From the NCBI GenBank assembly GCA_005406025.1, contig BGZK01001274.1, positions 1 to 64,000 on the forward strand: 64,000 nucleotides of DNA. Direction: 5' to 3'. The notes under the pieces are model-generated. The model worked only from the letters and a program-made list of their open reading frames with translations, was not told the origin of the DNA and did not search any database. Positions 36,301 through 48,544 of the stretch are shown piece by piece (positions within the stretch are counted from its first letter, which is position 1; each line of letters opens with the position of its first letter). A program made the position numbers and the translations under genes. This DNA comes from Eumeta japonica. Lineage: Eukaryota; Arthropoda; Insecta; Lepidoptera; Psychidae.

Positions 36301-38590
36301 TCGAGAACACACAAGTTAGCATTATAGCGTTGCACATTTTTAATGAAATCTCTTGTGCCTATACTTTTATACTTAAGTATTTTTGATATAGCTATAAATC
36401 GTGTAAGTGTTTGTAAGATAATTCGTTCATTCATTCGTTCACCCATTTAAAAATCATAACGTACCCACATGCAATTGTGCTTCATTACCCGCTGCGTCTA
36501 TTAAAATGAGTCTGATAAAAATTAATATGCCAAAACCCAGAACACAAAATTTCTCGATTTATAGGATTTGTAACAACAATGCAAATCAGGAATTATTATT
36601 TGAAAACAGTGTTATTTTCGCCACGTTTTATGGAGAATCAATCAGGCTTTGCACTGAATTCACATTGCTTCTCGTAAAAAATATGTTTACTATCTGTGGT
36701 GTAAATTTTAAAGACTATATGAATAAGCACTCGATCTTTAAGAGTACGTTTTATAAATGTGATTTAAATACACATTTTATTTCTAGGATAACGCAAAGCA
36801 TCGCTCACAAACATCGATACATTGACTTACAAAACAGTTAAGCATTTATCATTAAGTTCTATAAGAACAGGTTCAAATTGACGTCGCGATATGTCGCAAG
36901 TTGATAAACCATTGCCTTCCTAGGTCTTTCAAAAGCAGATAAATACTGTTTGAAAGTCTGCACAGGAGTCTGAACATGACTTGATTTAAAAGATGATTAA
37001 AAAAGATGAGTAACGAAATATTCAACAATTAACAGCTATTTAGGACGTTGCAAGTCCTGAACGAGACGTGTGCATGTTTGATAAAAAAATTACGTCTAAA
37101 TTATATAATGTAATAATTCTTTATTGATCGTCATTGAAATGCAAATAATGGGAAGTAAGCTACAAAAATTAACATATGACATAAGAGACAAACAAACCAT
37201 AACTTACCATAAATAAACATAACTACTTGGTTGTGTTAACATAAAATAATGTTTTTGTCTGTCTGTGGGCCCAGTCATTGTATGGAACCTATGCAACTCT
37301 TTCTGAAAGTTCTCGAAAGTATCCCTTTTTGTTTGATGTAACTACGACCATATCGCGTATCGTGTGTCGTTCTGCGGTCGATGTTTTTGAGCTTTGCTCG
37401 TTGCGCTTTCACCCCATCGATGTCTTCACTCTGAACCATTTTTATCGATTCACGTTCACACGATCGATGTATTCGCAATAAATATCACTTTAAAAACGCA
37501 TTATGAGGTCGACACAACGATGATTGTAATATAGACTGTATTAAGTAAGAACAAGGCACAGTTTTTATGCTCTACTCGTCGTTTTCGTTCTGTTTTGATG
37601 TCGTAGGTTTTTGAAGAAGCTTTTGCGCATTTTAAATCGATCTGTGTCGCATGATAGGTTGTAACGATGTATCGGATTTATCGCTATGAATTTATGTTTT
37701 AAGTTTAAAAATATTTATAATGAATGTAAAATCTGAAATCTGATTTGTTATATTGATTATTTATTTATATCATAATGTATTTAATTGTTTTAGATGTATT
37801 TCGGCTGTTTGCCACGATTACTATACAAAAGATATATGATGAATACAAAGGATTTTAACACAATATTTACAAATATTTTTTCATGTAATTTTGTTCGAAA
37901 AGAATACGTATTCATCATTTGCAATAACATTACAATCTATCGTTTTCATATATCTATAACAAATTACGGACACAAGCACACTGTCGTGGCAGGCATCGCC
38001 TTCCTGTCGTAAGTCACGCGCCATTCCACGTTTAATATCAAGTATTTACTTTCAGTCATGTTATTACACGTATAATAAATTTACTGAATCAATATTCACG
38101 TGTTTTTTCTTTGTTTTCACTCTATTTCATAATTCCCTCTGTAGCGTCTACGTTTATTTAAAAAAGGCGTCGTCGTCTTTCACTTAAATACTACTTTTCA
38201 AAAATAACATATGAAATGGAGATAAATATTTTTTCGTGAATGTTAGTCTGTTTAAGAGCTGGGTCAACTCGGAACTGTCGCCCATTTCTACCATACTTAT
38301 TTTGTTCATTATTCTTCATGTACTTACCCGAGACGATTTTTTAGAAATATCGTTTAAAAAAAAGGCATTTGCTAAATATCATACTACCATACAACCATAC
38401 AGATGCAAACCGTTAAAAGATATGCTCGAGAACAAACCGCGAATACGAACGAAAGCCTCTTCGCTTATGGAAACGGGGATTAATAAATAAAACGAGTTCC
38501 GAAAGAGAACGTAAATGGGAAAATTCTTGGAAAACTCAGCCAGCGGTTAAATTCGCCCGCAAGAACACCGCTCCGGGGTTGTAGCTACAC
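33319..38590. other. Noncoding AT-rich stretch
   Basis: Several frames of 60-111 codons (for example 36506-36841, 37278-37481, 38236-38490) show no domain, signal peptide or convincing splice context. A short tandem GTTGTACCGTT occurs twice near 33355-33381. Nothing else supported. Confidence 0.5.
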
Positions 38591-38596
38591 ATCTAC

Positions 38597-38665
38597 CGCC
38601 GGCGCGGGGTCGGGCGGCGGGGCGGGGGGTAGTGGGCAGCGCTGCGCTCCGCTCGCGGCGGGTAA
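38597..38665. other. G-rich CpG island, possible G-quadruplex
   Basis: Multiple G tracts (GGGGTCGGGCGGCGGGGCGG, then GGGG and GGG) within 40 bases, with high CpG. A regulatory element or untranslated exon is possible. Confidence 0.45.
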
Positions 38666-38929
38666 AAACGGAAAAGGCTCGAAGGAAATTCAATATCAGC
38701 CGACCGACAAAGATTAATTCGTCGATTTGAAGTTTACGATTTGGTAGTACGTTTTTAATTTGAATAAATATCGTCCATGCGGTTCGTTTTCGAGCGCGCT
38801 TCAGTTCCGACAGCGGCCGCACAAGAGCCCCATAGAAGGATTATAGTATTCTTGAAATTGAAATTAGGCACATTTAAGGGCATAAAGCGCTGTAAGAAAG
38901 CTATTTTACTAATCGACGGCACCTTTAGC

Positions 38930-39625
38930 GGCCATCCATAAATTACGTCACAATAATTATAAAGTTTTTGACCCCCCCCCCCCATTCCTTGTCACAGGTG
39001 GTCACAAGTAAATGAAAACAGCAGTTTTTACAATTTTAAGTTATTGCATAGCTTCTATCGCGGGCCTTGAGCGTGGAGACCGAATCCAGAAATTCCGTAA
39101 CGAAAATAACTTAACACCCCCCACTCCAACCGACACAGCGGTGATACTTTTTACTTTTGCAATCTATCGATGAATAGCAGAACTTTTAATGACTTTTTTG
39201 AAATATCACGCTTGTCTCTTTAGTTCAGCAACTCGCCTCTAGGTGGCATTGGTTGTATCGGCGTTACTGCGCATGCGTAATCCCCCTTTTCGTCTCGCAA
39301 TCTGGTGACTCATGCCTGCTTGGAGTTTCGGTGTTAGGGCATCTCCTCAAAAAAATACTGCATAAATAAAATAAATAAATAATTATAATTGCATAAGTTG
39401 ATAAAAAATACTATGCAATAGCTTTACCGTGGCAGTCCCCGAGTGTTTTTTTTGTTCAAAATATTTTAAATATTGGACAAAACAAGAGACATAAACCTTT
39501 TTTCGTTTTTGTATTTCGGATTTGACGTCACAAAGCTTTTGACCTGCTCTCCTTGTCGCGCATTGTCTCAAATGTCACATTTCGTTGATCGCCCCTCGAA
39601 CGTGTGACGTAATTTATGGATGGCC
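38930..39625. mobile_element. MITE with perfect 23-bp terminal inverted repeats
   Basis: GGCCATCCATAAATTACGTC and the next three bases at 38930-38952 are exactly inverted at 39603-39625. A run of 12 C sits just inside the left end (38972-38983), as I remember from related copies in other arthropods. The interior has no coding frame, so the element is non-autonomous. The flanks do not show an obvious target duplication. I cannot assign the superfamily from this alone. Confidence 0.8.
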
Positions 39626-40033
39626 CCATTACGCCTAGGCGCTGCACACCCCGGCGCAATCGCAATTCATTCCGTCCCACGACTATAAAAACGCATTCAG
39701 TATATTAACCTTCGACATCGCCCCCGCGTGATCGCACGTAATATTTGTGTAAGCGACAAATATTTACACGTTTGCTTCCCGAGTAAATGTTGTGACTTCA
39801 ATGTGACTAGTGAATATATGTATTTTTCTACCAGGTTTTTAATCCACGATTGAAGCTCACCTCCCACCATCGTTTCATTTTAGATTGAAAGGAATAGTTT
39901 ATTATCGCGGATCAAGCGATAGAGAGGCGGCCTAAGTGTTCGGTTTGTGACGCATCTCCACTTATCCTTATCCGTATCTCCACTGTATCTCTTCCACTCC
40001 ATCTGTCGATGAAGTGGAAGAGAGATTCAAATT

Positions 40034-40113
40034 AATGATAATTATTTTGTATCGCTCATGATGATATAAAATAATTATTATCACTATATGATACAAAATA
40101 ATGGTAATTCAGT
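40034..40113. repeat. Imperfect inverted repeat
   Basis: AATGATAATTATTTTGTATC near 40034 pairs imperfectly with 40090-40112. AT-rich; possibly a small hairpin-type element. Confidence 0.5.
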
Positions 40114-40265
40114 GATAATAATTGAATTCAACTTAATAAAAGTATGCAATTTTTCATCAATGTTTTCTTATGACGTTATCACGTTAAATTATCGTCTGAC
40201 TTTACAGACAACCAATTTTTCTTTTAATGAACTATTCTGATTTAACAAAATAAGATAATCATCGA

Positions 40266-40648
40266 TTGGACACATTTTTTTTGTTGACAGACACACTGTC
40301 AAAAATCTAAAGGTAGGTACATAACATTTGCCGAAATCTATTCAGTAGGTACTTCATATTAAAGAGAAGGTGAATTTGCTATCTGTCTAGTCGCTAAGTT
40401 ACATAGGGTGATAAATTGCGTCCTATGTTAAGCAGTAGATTTCTGCTAATAAAACACAAAAAAGCTTTGTTCAAATCGGTCGATTGGTTTTTGAGTGATG
40501 CTTGAACAAGAAAAAGGCAAATATATAGACAGAAATACAAATAAACTGAAAAAAATTAAAAGCAGTTGTGTCGCGGTCTCTATTATGTATATAGTACACA
40601 CTATTTTATTCAAAAAATGTTTAATGTGCATATTTGGCTTCTTTACGA
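40266..40648 (+). mobile_element. Dispersed repeat, copy 1 of 2
   Basis: Starts TTGGACACATTTTTTT and shares with 46768-47172, in the same order and direction, CTATTCAGTAGG, AGCAGTAGATT.CTGCTAAT, TTGTTCAAATCG, TTAAAAGCAG and TATTATGTAT. The copies differ by many substitutions and indels. From memory the middle part resembles widespread insect non-LTR retrotransposon tails. The minus-strand frame of 118 codons here belongs to the repeat, not to a gene. Confidence 0.75.
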
Positions 40649-40669
40649 TTTTTTTATTTGTATAGATAG

Positions 40670-42534
40670 ATAACTTTTTTAAAAAACTCAGTAATTTTCG
40701 AAAGACGAAATAATTTCTGCCTAGCCGCACGTCACGCCATGCGTTATTTGCCGAAAAATTTCCCAGCCGTTGCACTAAAGGGGGTATTATGTCAACTTTC
40801 AACCGACTGTCTTTTACAGAACAGAAAAGTTATTATCGTGAAATAGGCAATCAGTTGCACACTCATAGTTTTTACATTTGTTCGACGAGACCGCTATTGC
40901 CTATAAAAACGTTGGCGTTCCAACGACCACTAACGGTAACTGCCCACTCGATCTTCGAGGGAGAAAGGGCGTTGAAAAATGACCCTCGAGGTCGGGACGA
41001 CCTCCACAAAAGAGGAAAGGAGGTACTCGGACCCTGAAAATATAAATAAAAACTTTGGACAAATAAAATATACAACATCAAACTGAATCTGAAGCGGGTA
41101 TGAGGATAATTGGATAATTTTGAGTTCCCCGATCCATTTATAAGAAATCGTCAAATCTTTGTTATTTTTTATATACACGTAGGTTGGATAACTCGTGAGG
41201 GGAGAGGGTGTATGTTTCTTTCGCAAATTTCAAATTTGTCACCATTGTTAACTCTTTCATTGCCGAATTTAAAATCATTGACCACTAATATAAATATTGA
41301 AATAGAAATTTGTCTAATACAGATACAGTGATTCAGCGAAAAAAAATTATGAGCATTAAAAAATATAATTACAAGACGAAAATGTTGAATGTCCGTCCTG
41401 AAACTTACTAATTTTAATACAAAATAACGTTTATATTAAAACCATCATAAGGAACATTATAATACAGGTTAAATGCTTTTTGCATATGAACTTTTTAGTA
41501 CGCATGTAAACATTTTAATATGTATATAAACGTTTATTTGAACTTCATCAATGGAAACATTTACGACGATCGCTAATGCCGCAGCTAAATCTGAGTCGGT
41601 TTCCGGCCGCACCCGGACATGTAATGTTCCCAATCTCGGTCACAAATAACATTTAGAAACAAACAGACATCCTTAACATACCGGTACAGTTAGTTGGAAT
41701 GTTTTTTGTTAAAGCTATTATTTCTCAATGAAGTTTTTGGTTTAATTGTGTAGAAGATAAATCAGAAAAAAAGATATTTCATAAATAAATAATTGTGAAG
41801 CCCATATTCATGTTCATTTATCTCTCTTAATTTCAACAAAATTATAATAGGTTTTTATTTTTTTAAAACATATCATCATTTTCTAGTAGCTGCTGCAAAA
41901 ACAAATAATCTCTCATTATCAAAGAAAAAATACACTCCCATAAAATACATGGAAGATATATTTAATTGATCTGTTTAAATTTTTAACTTTTCGACAATCG
42001 ATCAAGAACGGGTTTCATGTAATTGACATAAAAATATGCATATTAAAGCAGTGCTTAAAGCAGTCAGTGCAGTCGAGGATCGGGCCTCGAGGCTGCCTTC
42101 GGCCGGTCGATGCGAGTACCGTACAAAACTGCAGATTTTCCAGAAAACCGCACTCCCGTCACGCAGAACGCCGCCTGCATTCCTGCATTATCATCGAATA
42201 AAAAGCTTTCTAACATCCTCGACCCCCGAACGTCCACGGCGGCATCATCGACCAGGTAACGGAGACGTTTCTCCTTTTACATAGCTCGTTTGTTCATATT
42301 CTGAGTGAATTTTCCTACCGTCTGATGAGCCATTTCACGAAAGGTACTCGATTTCCAAGTAATCGCACTGAAGGGCTATTCCTAAAGGTTATCCTGTTAC
42401 TTGTGTCGATGCAATGGAAACTTACGATTTTTATTAACAGTTCAATTTTCCTTTGGTATTAAAATTAATAAAATATATTCGTAGGTAAGTACATTCTTTG
42501 TTTTAGTTTGTTTGTTTTGTTTTAGTCTTTTAAC
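40670..42534. other. Noncoding stretch with a GC-rich patch
   Basis: GC-richer sequence at 42060-42260 includes an 82-codon plus frame without recognisable content. The frames at 40789-41331 overlap on both strands and look fortuitous. Confidence 0.45.
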
Positions 42535-42548
42535 AAAAAAAAAAAAAA

Positions 42549-42588
<40 letters not shown>

Positions 42589-42608
42589 TATATATAATAT
42601 ATATTATT

Positions 42609-42639
<31 letters not shown>
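42535..42639. repeat. A-run followed by TA microsatellites
   Basis: Fifteen A at 42535-42549, TA units at 42552-42583, and a second TA block at 42611-42639. Confidence 0.9.
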
Positions 42640-42976
42640 AAACGTATTAGACGAGTAGTTGATGAATAGTTTTCTAAGATCTTAAAATGTCGCATGTAAA
42701 AAGAACCGAAAACCAAAACTATCTGAATTCCCCGAAAATATTTAATTTTTCTCACCCAGAAGCAATAAATAATTTATTTTTTATTTCGAAATATTTTATA
42801 ATATCTATATTTCGTGTAATTAAGCCATATATTTCCTTTACATGACTTAAATATGATTATATATCACATATATCAGGTTTAATAGCTTGTAAGTTGTACG
42901 AAAAAAAATTGAAAATATATAGATGTAATAATATGTACCCAAAATCTATTTAGCGAATCGATACAAATGTTCAGAC

Positions 42977-43020
42977 AAACTGAAGTACTTGAAGCTCTTC
43001 TGTTTCAAGTACTTCAGTTT
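42977..43020. repeat. Perfect 17-bp inverted repeat, 10-base loop
   Basis: AAACTGAAGTACTTGAA at 42977-42993 is exactly inverted at 43004-43020. The arms are not simple sequence, so a stable RNA hairpin is possible if transcribed. Confidence 0.85.
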
Positions 43021-43522
43021 CCATAAACTTCATCCACTTGTCATTATTATGTCATTGATTCGTTTATACATAAGCAAAAAAAAAAAAAAACATTTTTTTT
43101 AATTTTTGTCATCCCACCCCAAAATAAATTAACCAGTTATTAAGAGCTTTGCGATATTCAACGAAGTTTATTTAAATTTGAAGCTGATAAAACTGTGGTG
43201 ATGATAGACGTATATTTTTAAGTAATTCGGAATATTTTGGAATATTTTTTTTATTTATGAGATCATTCAAACACATGAAAATGTAATTTTCAGATAGAAA
43301 ACGATTGACCGCTTATGGACAATGAAGGCTTCCATACACACAAACACCAACAAATACGAACATACGTCGTTGTAACTACATACGAATATTGTAAAAATGG
43401 CCAGAATATTTTCACCTGTGAAAACTCAATTTTCAAAACTCCGACTAAGTGTAATACTTTTCTGAATTATTTAAAAAAATTTTGAAATTTTTCTTTAAAA
43501 AGTTAAAAAGAAAAACTCGCAA

Positions 43523-43810
43523 TCATACTTCTGCTTTAAGGTTACTCACTATGTACTGGTACATCCCAACGTTTTGGATAATTGTAATATCAACTTTTAT
43601 TATTTTCTCCAACTCCATACGGAAAACTTTATGATACATAATAAAATTTCTATTACATTGGTAGTTAACTACGCCAATTATCATAGTAGCTATTTGTAGA
43701 TAAATAAAATCAAAGCAACGGTTAACTTTGTAAGCCAGCCCAAAAACTTCCTGCATTGTTTTGAGCAATATGATTTTCGAATGCGCAGTGTGAAAATACC
43801 GTCATTCACA
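43523..43810 (-). other. Hydrophobic open frame of about 95 codons
   Basis: The minus strand has an open frame from a stop near 43812 to 43523 with a hydrophobic stretch (LQIATMIIGVV) and a donor-like GTGAGT after YQYI. The length and pattern vaguely recall one end of an insect gustatory receptor, but there is no diagnostic motif. A chance frame is at least as likely. Confidence 0.12.
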
Positions 43811-43819
43811 TTTTGTAGC

Positions 43820-44468
43820 TGAAAATTATCAGTTTTTTTTCACGTTCCTCGAAGTATTAAAGCGAAATTATTATTTTTGAAATATTCTATCAAATACATC
43901 TTTTAAATAAAACGACTAATTTGAAAGGGGTTCACAACAATCGACGTCTTTTTTGTGCGTAAAAGGCATCAGAATTCAAAATCAATTGGTCGAGAAACTC
44001 AAAAGATGTTTTGAAACTATCATTTCTTTGAAAACTTTTGAAGAACGATATCTGTTGAACAATTTAATCGCTTTGAACGAGCCATGCTACGCCTCAAAGC
44101 ACAAAATAGAGTTTATTCCTAAAAACTAAAACTTGTAGGAAAAACCGCTATTCTAAAATGTTAGGTAAGATTACTTAGTTTGATCAAGGCCTTTTAATAG
44201 ACAAATCCAATAAAGTGTTGATACTCTTAGATAGTTTATCCAATGCGGATGTCCGACAGAGTCAACAAACGCCTTTGATTCGCGATCTTAATGTGTATTT
44301 TCCTAAAAATAAAAAATGGATGCACAGAAAATTGACCCTTCCCACGTTCAAACTTAATACCCTCGCATTGTCACCATAAACGTAGGTAGTTTAATATATA
44401 ATCGCTTCGCCTACACTACCACATATTATGATGCAAATGTATTCTAATATAATTTTCCTTTCTTACAG
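43820..44468. other. Noncoding stretch
   Basis: Nothing supported except the polypyrimidine tract and acceptor at its right end. Confidence 0.5.
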
Positions 44469-44561
44469 TGGCGACCGTACAGTTTGATAAATTTGGGAAA
44501 TTCCATTGACAACCCAAATTTATCTGCAGCGGGAAGCAGCAAGTCTCTTACAACGAAATAA
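44469..44561 (+). other. Candidate terminal coding exon, 30 codons
   Basis: A strong acceptor (TTTTCCTTTCTTACAG) ends at 44468. In one frame the next 30 codons are open, beginning WRPYSLINLGNSIDNP and ending SLTTK, and stop at TAA 44559-44561, which overlaps an AATAAA. That is the form of a short alternative last exon using an intronic poly(A) site. A second frame is open for only 13 codons. No partner exon is identified, so this is a prediction. Confidence 0.3.
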
Positions 44562-45722
44562 ATATCCTATTATGTAATTACCACAATAGCTGAATTCCTT
44601 TATTTAGCCGTAATTGTGATTACATGTGTCATTAATTTTCTCAGTATGCCACAGATTTCAGTGAATTAGTGTTCTTATGGTAATATTGCACAGCGCCCTC
44701 TACGAAAAATTACTTAAATAACTTTTTAAACCTTTTCAGTTTATTGTGCGTAATTCATAAACGATCCGATCGATCGAATAGTATTCGATTGCATAAATTA
44801 CACGCAGACTCACTTGATAAAGAGATTGATAAAGAGATGTAGACAAAAAACGTCAAATATAAAAATCTATGAAGGTAACATTATTTCTATTTACGGTTTA
44901 CCATATCCGATTCTTATAATCTGTAGATGACCAAAAGTGTTATCCTAGAATACAAATAAATGCATATAATTGATTACCGGAAGATCAATAGGAAGAAGCA
45001 ATGAAACAACAAGACGACCAGAATTGCTTAACTAGCAATCTCTATAGTATATCTTTACTTGGCAAGGACGTGGTGTTGCCGTTAAAATCTCTAGATTCGA
45101 TAAAGCTAAGTTTCAACCTTGTTCTCGTATAAGATTTGCCGAACTTATTTTTTTTTTGGTTTTAGGCTTCCATTGTAGCCCATAAATTTAAATAAACGTG
45201 TTCAGAAATTTTTATAATAAATATATACTAATTTCATTGTTCTGAAATTCAATAAGTTATTGCATTTCATGTTATTATATGATAGCCATAAATATCTACC
45301 TGCATTTAAAAATATTGCGATTAATATTTTTTGAATGAAATTTGCTGACCCCAATGAAGAAGTCTGTTTTTTTTCCACTTAATTATTTAAATCAATTTCC
45401 AGACTACTGAAACAACCAAAACACAGGTAGTATTCTTAAAAAACAAGATCTGAAGAAACAATACCAGTTAATATTTCTGAAATTTCGTAGTTACTAGCTA
45501 AAGTTGTGTCATTTGTCGTTATCAAAAGAGAATCCTTTTATCAATCAGCTTAAGCCGCTTTGTCTCAATATATTACTCGTTATAATCTCATGAACCGCCG
45601 ACATTAGACGTCAAAATCTACAGTTTGCCTCGTCTGTAAATTTTACCGTTGACAAAGTTCATAGTGGACGATATCTTATAATCGCAGCTTTCACACAGTG
45701 TATCACCTTGCTTCGTGGCAAC
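44562..45722. other. Noncoding stretch
   Basis: Nothing supported. Confidence 0.55.
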
Positions 45723-45769
45723 TCAGTACAGAGCCACAGTTAGTTCAGTTTGACTCTATTCAAAAACTC
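45723..45769 (+). promoter_or_regulatory. Possible promoter with short noncoding first exon
   Basis: TCAGTACAG at 45723 fits the arthropod initiator (TCAGT), and GTAAGT at 45770 could be the donor of a 45-base untranslated exon. The GC-richer sequence that follows fits a promoter-proximal intron. No TATA box at the usual distance and no gene attached. Confidence 0.15.
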
Positions 45770-45776
45770 GTAAGTC

Positions 45777-46495
45777 GATCGCGCGCGTCTCCGAGCCGAC
45801 GACAACGCAGCCATCGCTGTTTCCTTCTCGTTTTGTCCTTGTTTCTATGTAACCTTTTATCGTGTTCGCTTAAAAATATCGATTACGTACCAGGTTAATA
45901 AAATGTACATACATCGCTTCTAGATACGTTACTAATTTCAAGCTTTGTTGAAAACGAACAAAAGTACAAAAAAAAACTTTTCACAATTGTGTGCGAAAAT
46001 GAAAGAAGAAACTAAACAGATAAAGATTTTCTTTTTAATTTTCTCACCAATATATCGAAGGATAAGATTCTTTTTTATCACTTTCAACAAATCAACAAAC
46101 ACAATCAACTGAAATAACATTCTCTTATCTTATTTGTATTATCAAAAATGCATAAGTATAGAATTTCGCATTGAACTAAATGTGTTGAAATGAAATATTT
46201 TTTACATCGAATTTCATATCCCTCTCCTCCTTTTCGTCCCACCGCTCTCTGTTGTCTAGAGCAATTACAATAGAGTGGCAACTGATTTCAAACGAATATA
46301 CTATCTAAAAAGACCTTTTAATACCGTAGAGGAAAGCGACAGAATACGAAAATATCAATTATATCTTTATTGTGCAATTCAAGCCAAATTATGTTGCTCC
46401 AAATATTTCTCGCAAAGTCAGAAATAATATTGAGCGCCGTCCCTTATTACAACTTTTTAACTATTGTTTTTAATTGTTGTACTTTATAAACGTAG
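45777..46495. other. Noncoding stretch
   Basis: Nothing supported beyond A- and T-rich low complexity. Confidence 0.55.
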
Positions 46496-46498
46496 AAC

Positions 46499-46538
<40 letters not shown>

Positions 46539-46541
46539 GTT
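46496..46541. repeat. TA microsatellite inside a 46-bp perfect palindrome
   Basis: Eighteen TA units at 46501-46536 flanked by AACGG and CCGTT. The flanks make the whole sequence symmetric. Confidence 0.9.
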
Positions 46542-46767
46542 GCTAACTAGTTGCCTGCCCGCGACTTCTTCGCGTGGTTATTGTGTAAGATAACAACGTT
46601 TTAAAAAGACATGAAAGCCTTTCGTCGTTGTCTTTCATCATAATAAAAAATCTTAGACATCATGTCATGCAGTCTTCTTCAAATCCACATTGCTACGAGT
46701 AGCGAGAATTCTTCTTTTGCATGAACTTTATTGAATTAAAAAAAATAACGAAATACTATATATATAT

Positions 46768-47172
46768 TTGGACACATTTTTTTCTTTTGCACTCACTCTG
46801 TCAAAGAACTTATCCAATGGTAGGTACCATTTGTCTAAATCTATTCAGTAGGCACTTTAAATCAAAGAGGGGGAAAAATTTTAATTTACTCACCCTATTT
46901 TACAGACCTTATGCAATGGTAGCGTAATAAATTCTATCCTAAGTTGAGCAGTAGATTACTGCTAATAAAACTTAAAAAGATTTGTTCAAATCGATCCATA
47001 AGTTTTCCTGTGATCCTTAAACAAGCAAAAAGACAAATACATAGATAAACAAATATTCAGACAAACAAACAAGAATTTAAAAGCAGCTGTTTCTGAATCT
47101 ATATTATGTATTTAGAACGTACCTCTTAAGTTTTATAAAAAATAGTTAAAGTACAGATTTGGCTACGTTACG
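46768..47172 (+). mobile_element. Dispersed repeat, copy 2 of 2
   Basis: Direct-orientation homologue of 40266-40648, starting TTGGACACATTTTTTT and ending TTTGGCTACGTTACGA against TTTGGCTTCTTTACGA in copy 1. Sequence beyond these points is unrelated, so the boundaries are fairly sharp. Confidence 0.75.
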
Positions 47173-47479
47173 AGTTTGTTATACGTTTAAATAGATGTAC
47201 TCCAATATAAGACGACATTTCCGTTCTGTCTCTCTGGATACCGCCAACATGCTGGAGGTATTACTTTTTTTATGTATTCTAGACTTGTTACGAGGTCAAA
47301 GCCATATCGAGGATGTCTGGAACTATAGATCCTGGAGCTGGATGACTACGGCATACTGAGACGTCTCTAAATTGAAATGGATTATGAGACATTTGTATTC
47401 GGTGACGCTGCGAATTCTTCATATCTGCAATTCGTATTTGATGTTGTGTTGTGAATGAATTAGAAATGACAAGACGCAA

Positions 47480-47745
47480 TATATATATATGTATATTTAT
47501 TTATTTATTGCCAGTAAAACAATTACAGATATCCCGAAAAGTATACAGAGTAGATTACATGTATAAAAAACAAGAATATCTGTCCCATAGAGATGATTTC
47601 AATCTGTACATAGGACTGGCATAATATATCCATAATATATATATATTGTATGTATGTATATGTGTCTGTGTCTGTGTGCGTATGTGTGTATATATACACA
47701 GATTACATATAATGACCTATTAAATTTTGTATGCACTACTTCAAA
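47480..47745. mobile_element. Retrotransposon-tail-like repeat with microsatellites
   Basis: TATTTATTTATTTATTGCC followed by AGTAAAACAATTACAG resembles, from memory, 3' tails of insect non-LTR elements. The right part is TA, TG and GTCT microsatellite. No coding sequence. Confidence 0.4.
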
Positions 47746-47994
47746 ATAATTTTACGTTGCAAAATTTGCTTTATGGAACAAAAATTTGAATTAGTTTTAG
47801 AATAAATAATTACAGATCACAGACAATGATACTAGAACTTTTTCATTATTTAGGATTTCCAAATAGAATTTACAAAATTACAAAAACATTCAAGTTGTTA
47901 GAAATGAAATTGAGGTTAATTATTTAAGGAAATAAAAATTCACAATAGGAGCTACAATTTTCATTTTAACGAAAAAGTACTTCTAACTGGATCA

Positions 47995-48540
47995 CTGATG
48001 CAGGACGATTCAAAATGGCGCAGAATATTGATTGACGTTGCGCCGCGCCGCCCCCGCCCCCGCCCACGCCCCGCCGCGCCGTCTAGCTCCTCCCGGTGCA
48101 TTAAAGTTGTTTATAGTTTCATATATCACAACGGTTGTTGTATTTTGATGAAGCTGTTCCGGACAACGCGAAATATGGCGAACTTTTAACGCGAAATGGG
48201 AGAGTGGGAAATAGAGCGAAATATTTTGCGTAACACTACGGAGATCGTATGTTCTTTTCCTGCGCCTGTAACGTGCAGAGTTTTCGTATTCATCATTTCT
48301 TTGTTTCGGAAATATTTCCGAGGTTTAGAGGTGGATTATGAAATGTTTTCGCTGGGCATACCGAAATCGTGGCACGAACATCCATTAGCTGTGTTTCCAA
48401 ACAAACATTGCATTGGGAACATCGAGAGAAAAAATGAATATATCTTTTTAAAAGGAAGACAAAGCGTTGACAACTGCTCTGATGATGCGGTGTTCATGGT
48501 CGACGGGTGATCACTTATTTTAGGATGACCCGTATGCTCT
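47995..48540. other. GC-rich island and an open frame of unknown meaning
   Basis: 48035-48090 is strongly GC-rich (CGCCCCCGCCCCCGCCC). Just downstream, overlapping frames of 104 codons (plus, 48196-48510) and 98 codons (minus, 48336-48632) have ordinary amino-acid composition but no domain that I recognise. They overlap on opposite strands, so at most one can be real. Confidence 0.25.
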
Positions 48541-48544
48541 TTTG

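Noticed and set aside
40446..40802. 118-codon minus-strand frame with a hydrophobic stretch
   Set aside because: Most of it lies in dispersed repeat copy 1, and the frame is not kept in copy 2.
42318..42345. Second hammerhead-like core (CTGATGAGCC...CGAAA)
   Set aside because: The core words are present, but stem II cannot pair and stems I and III are absent.
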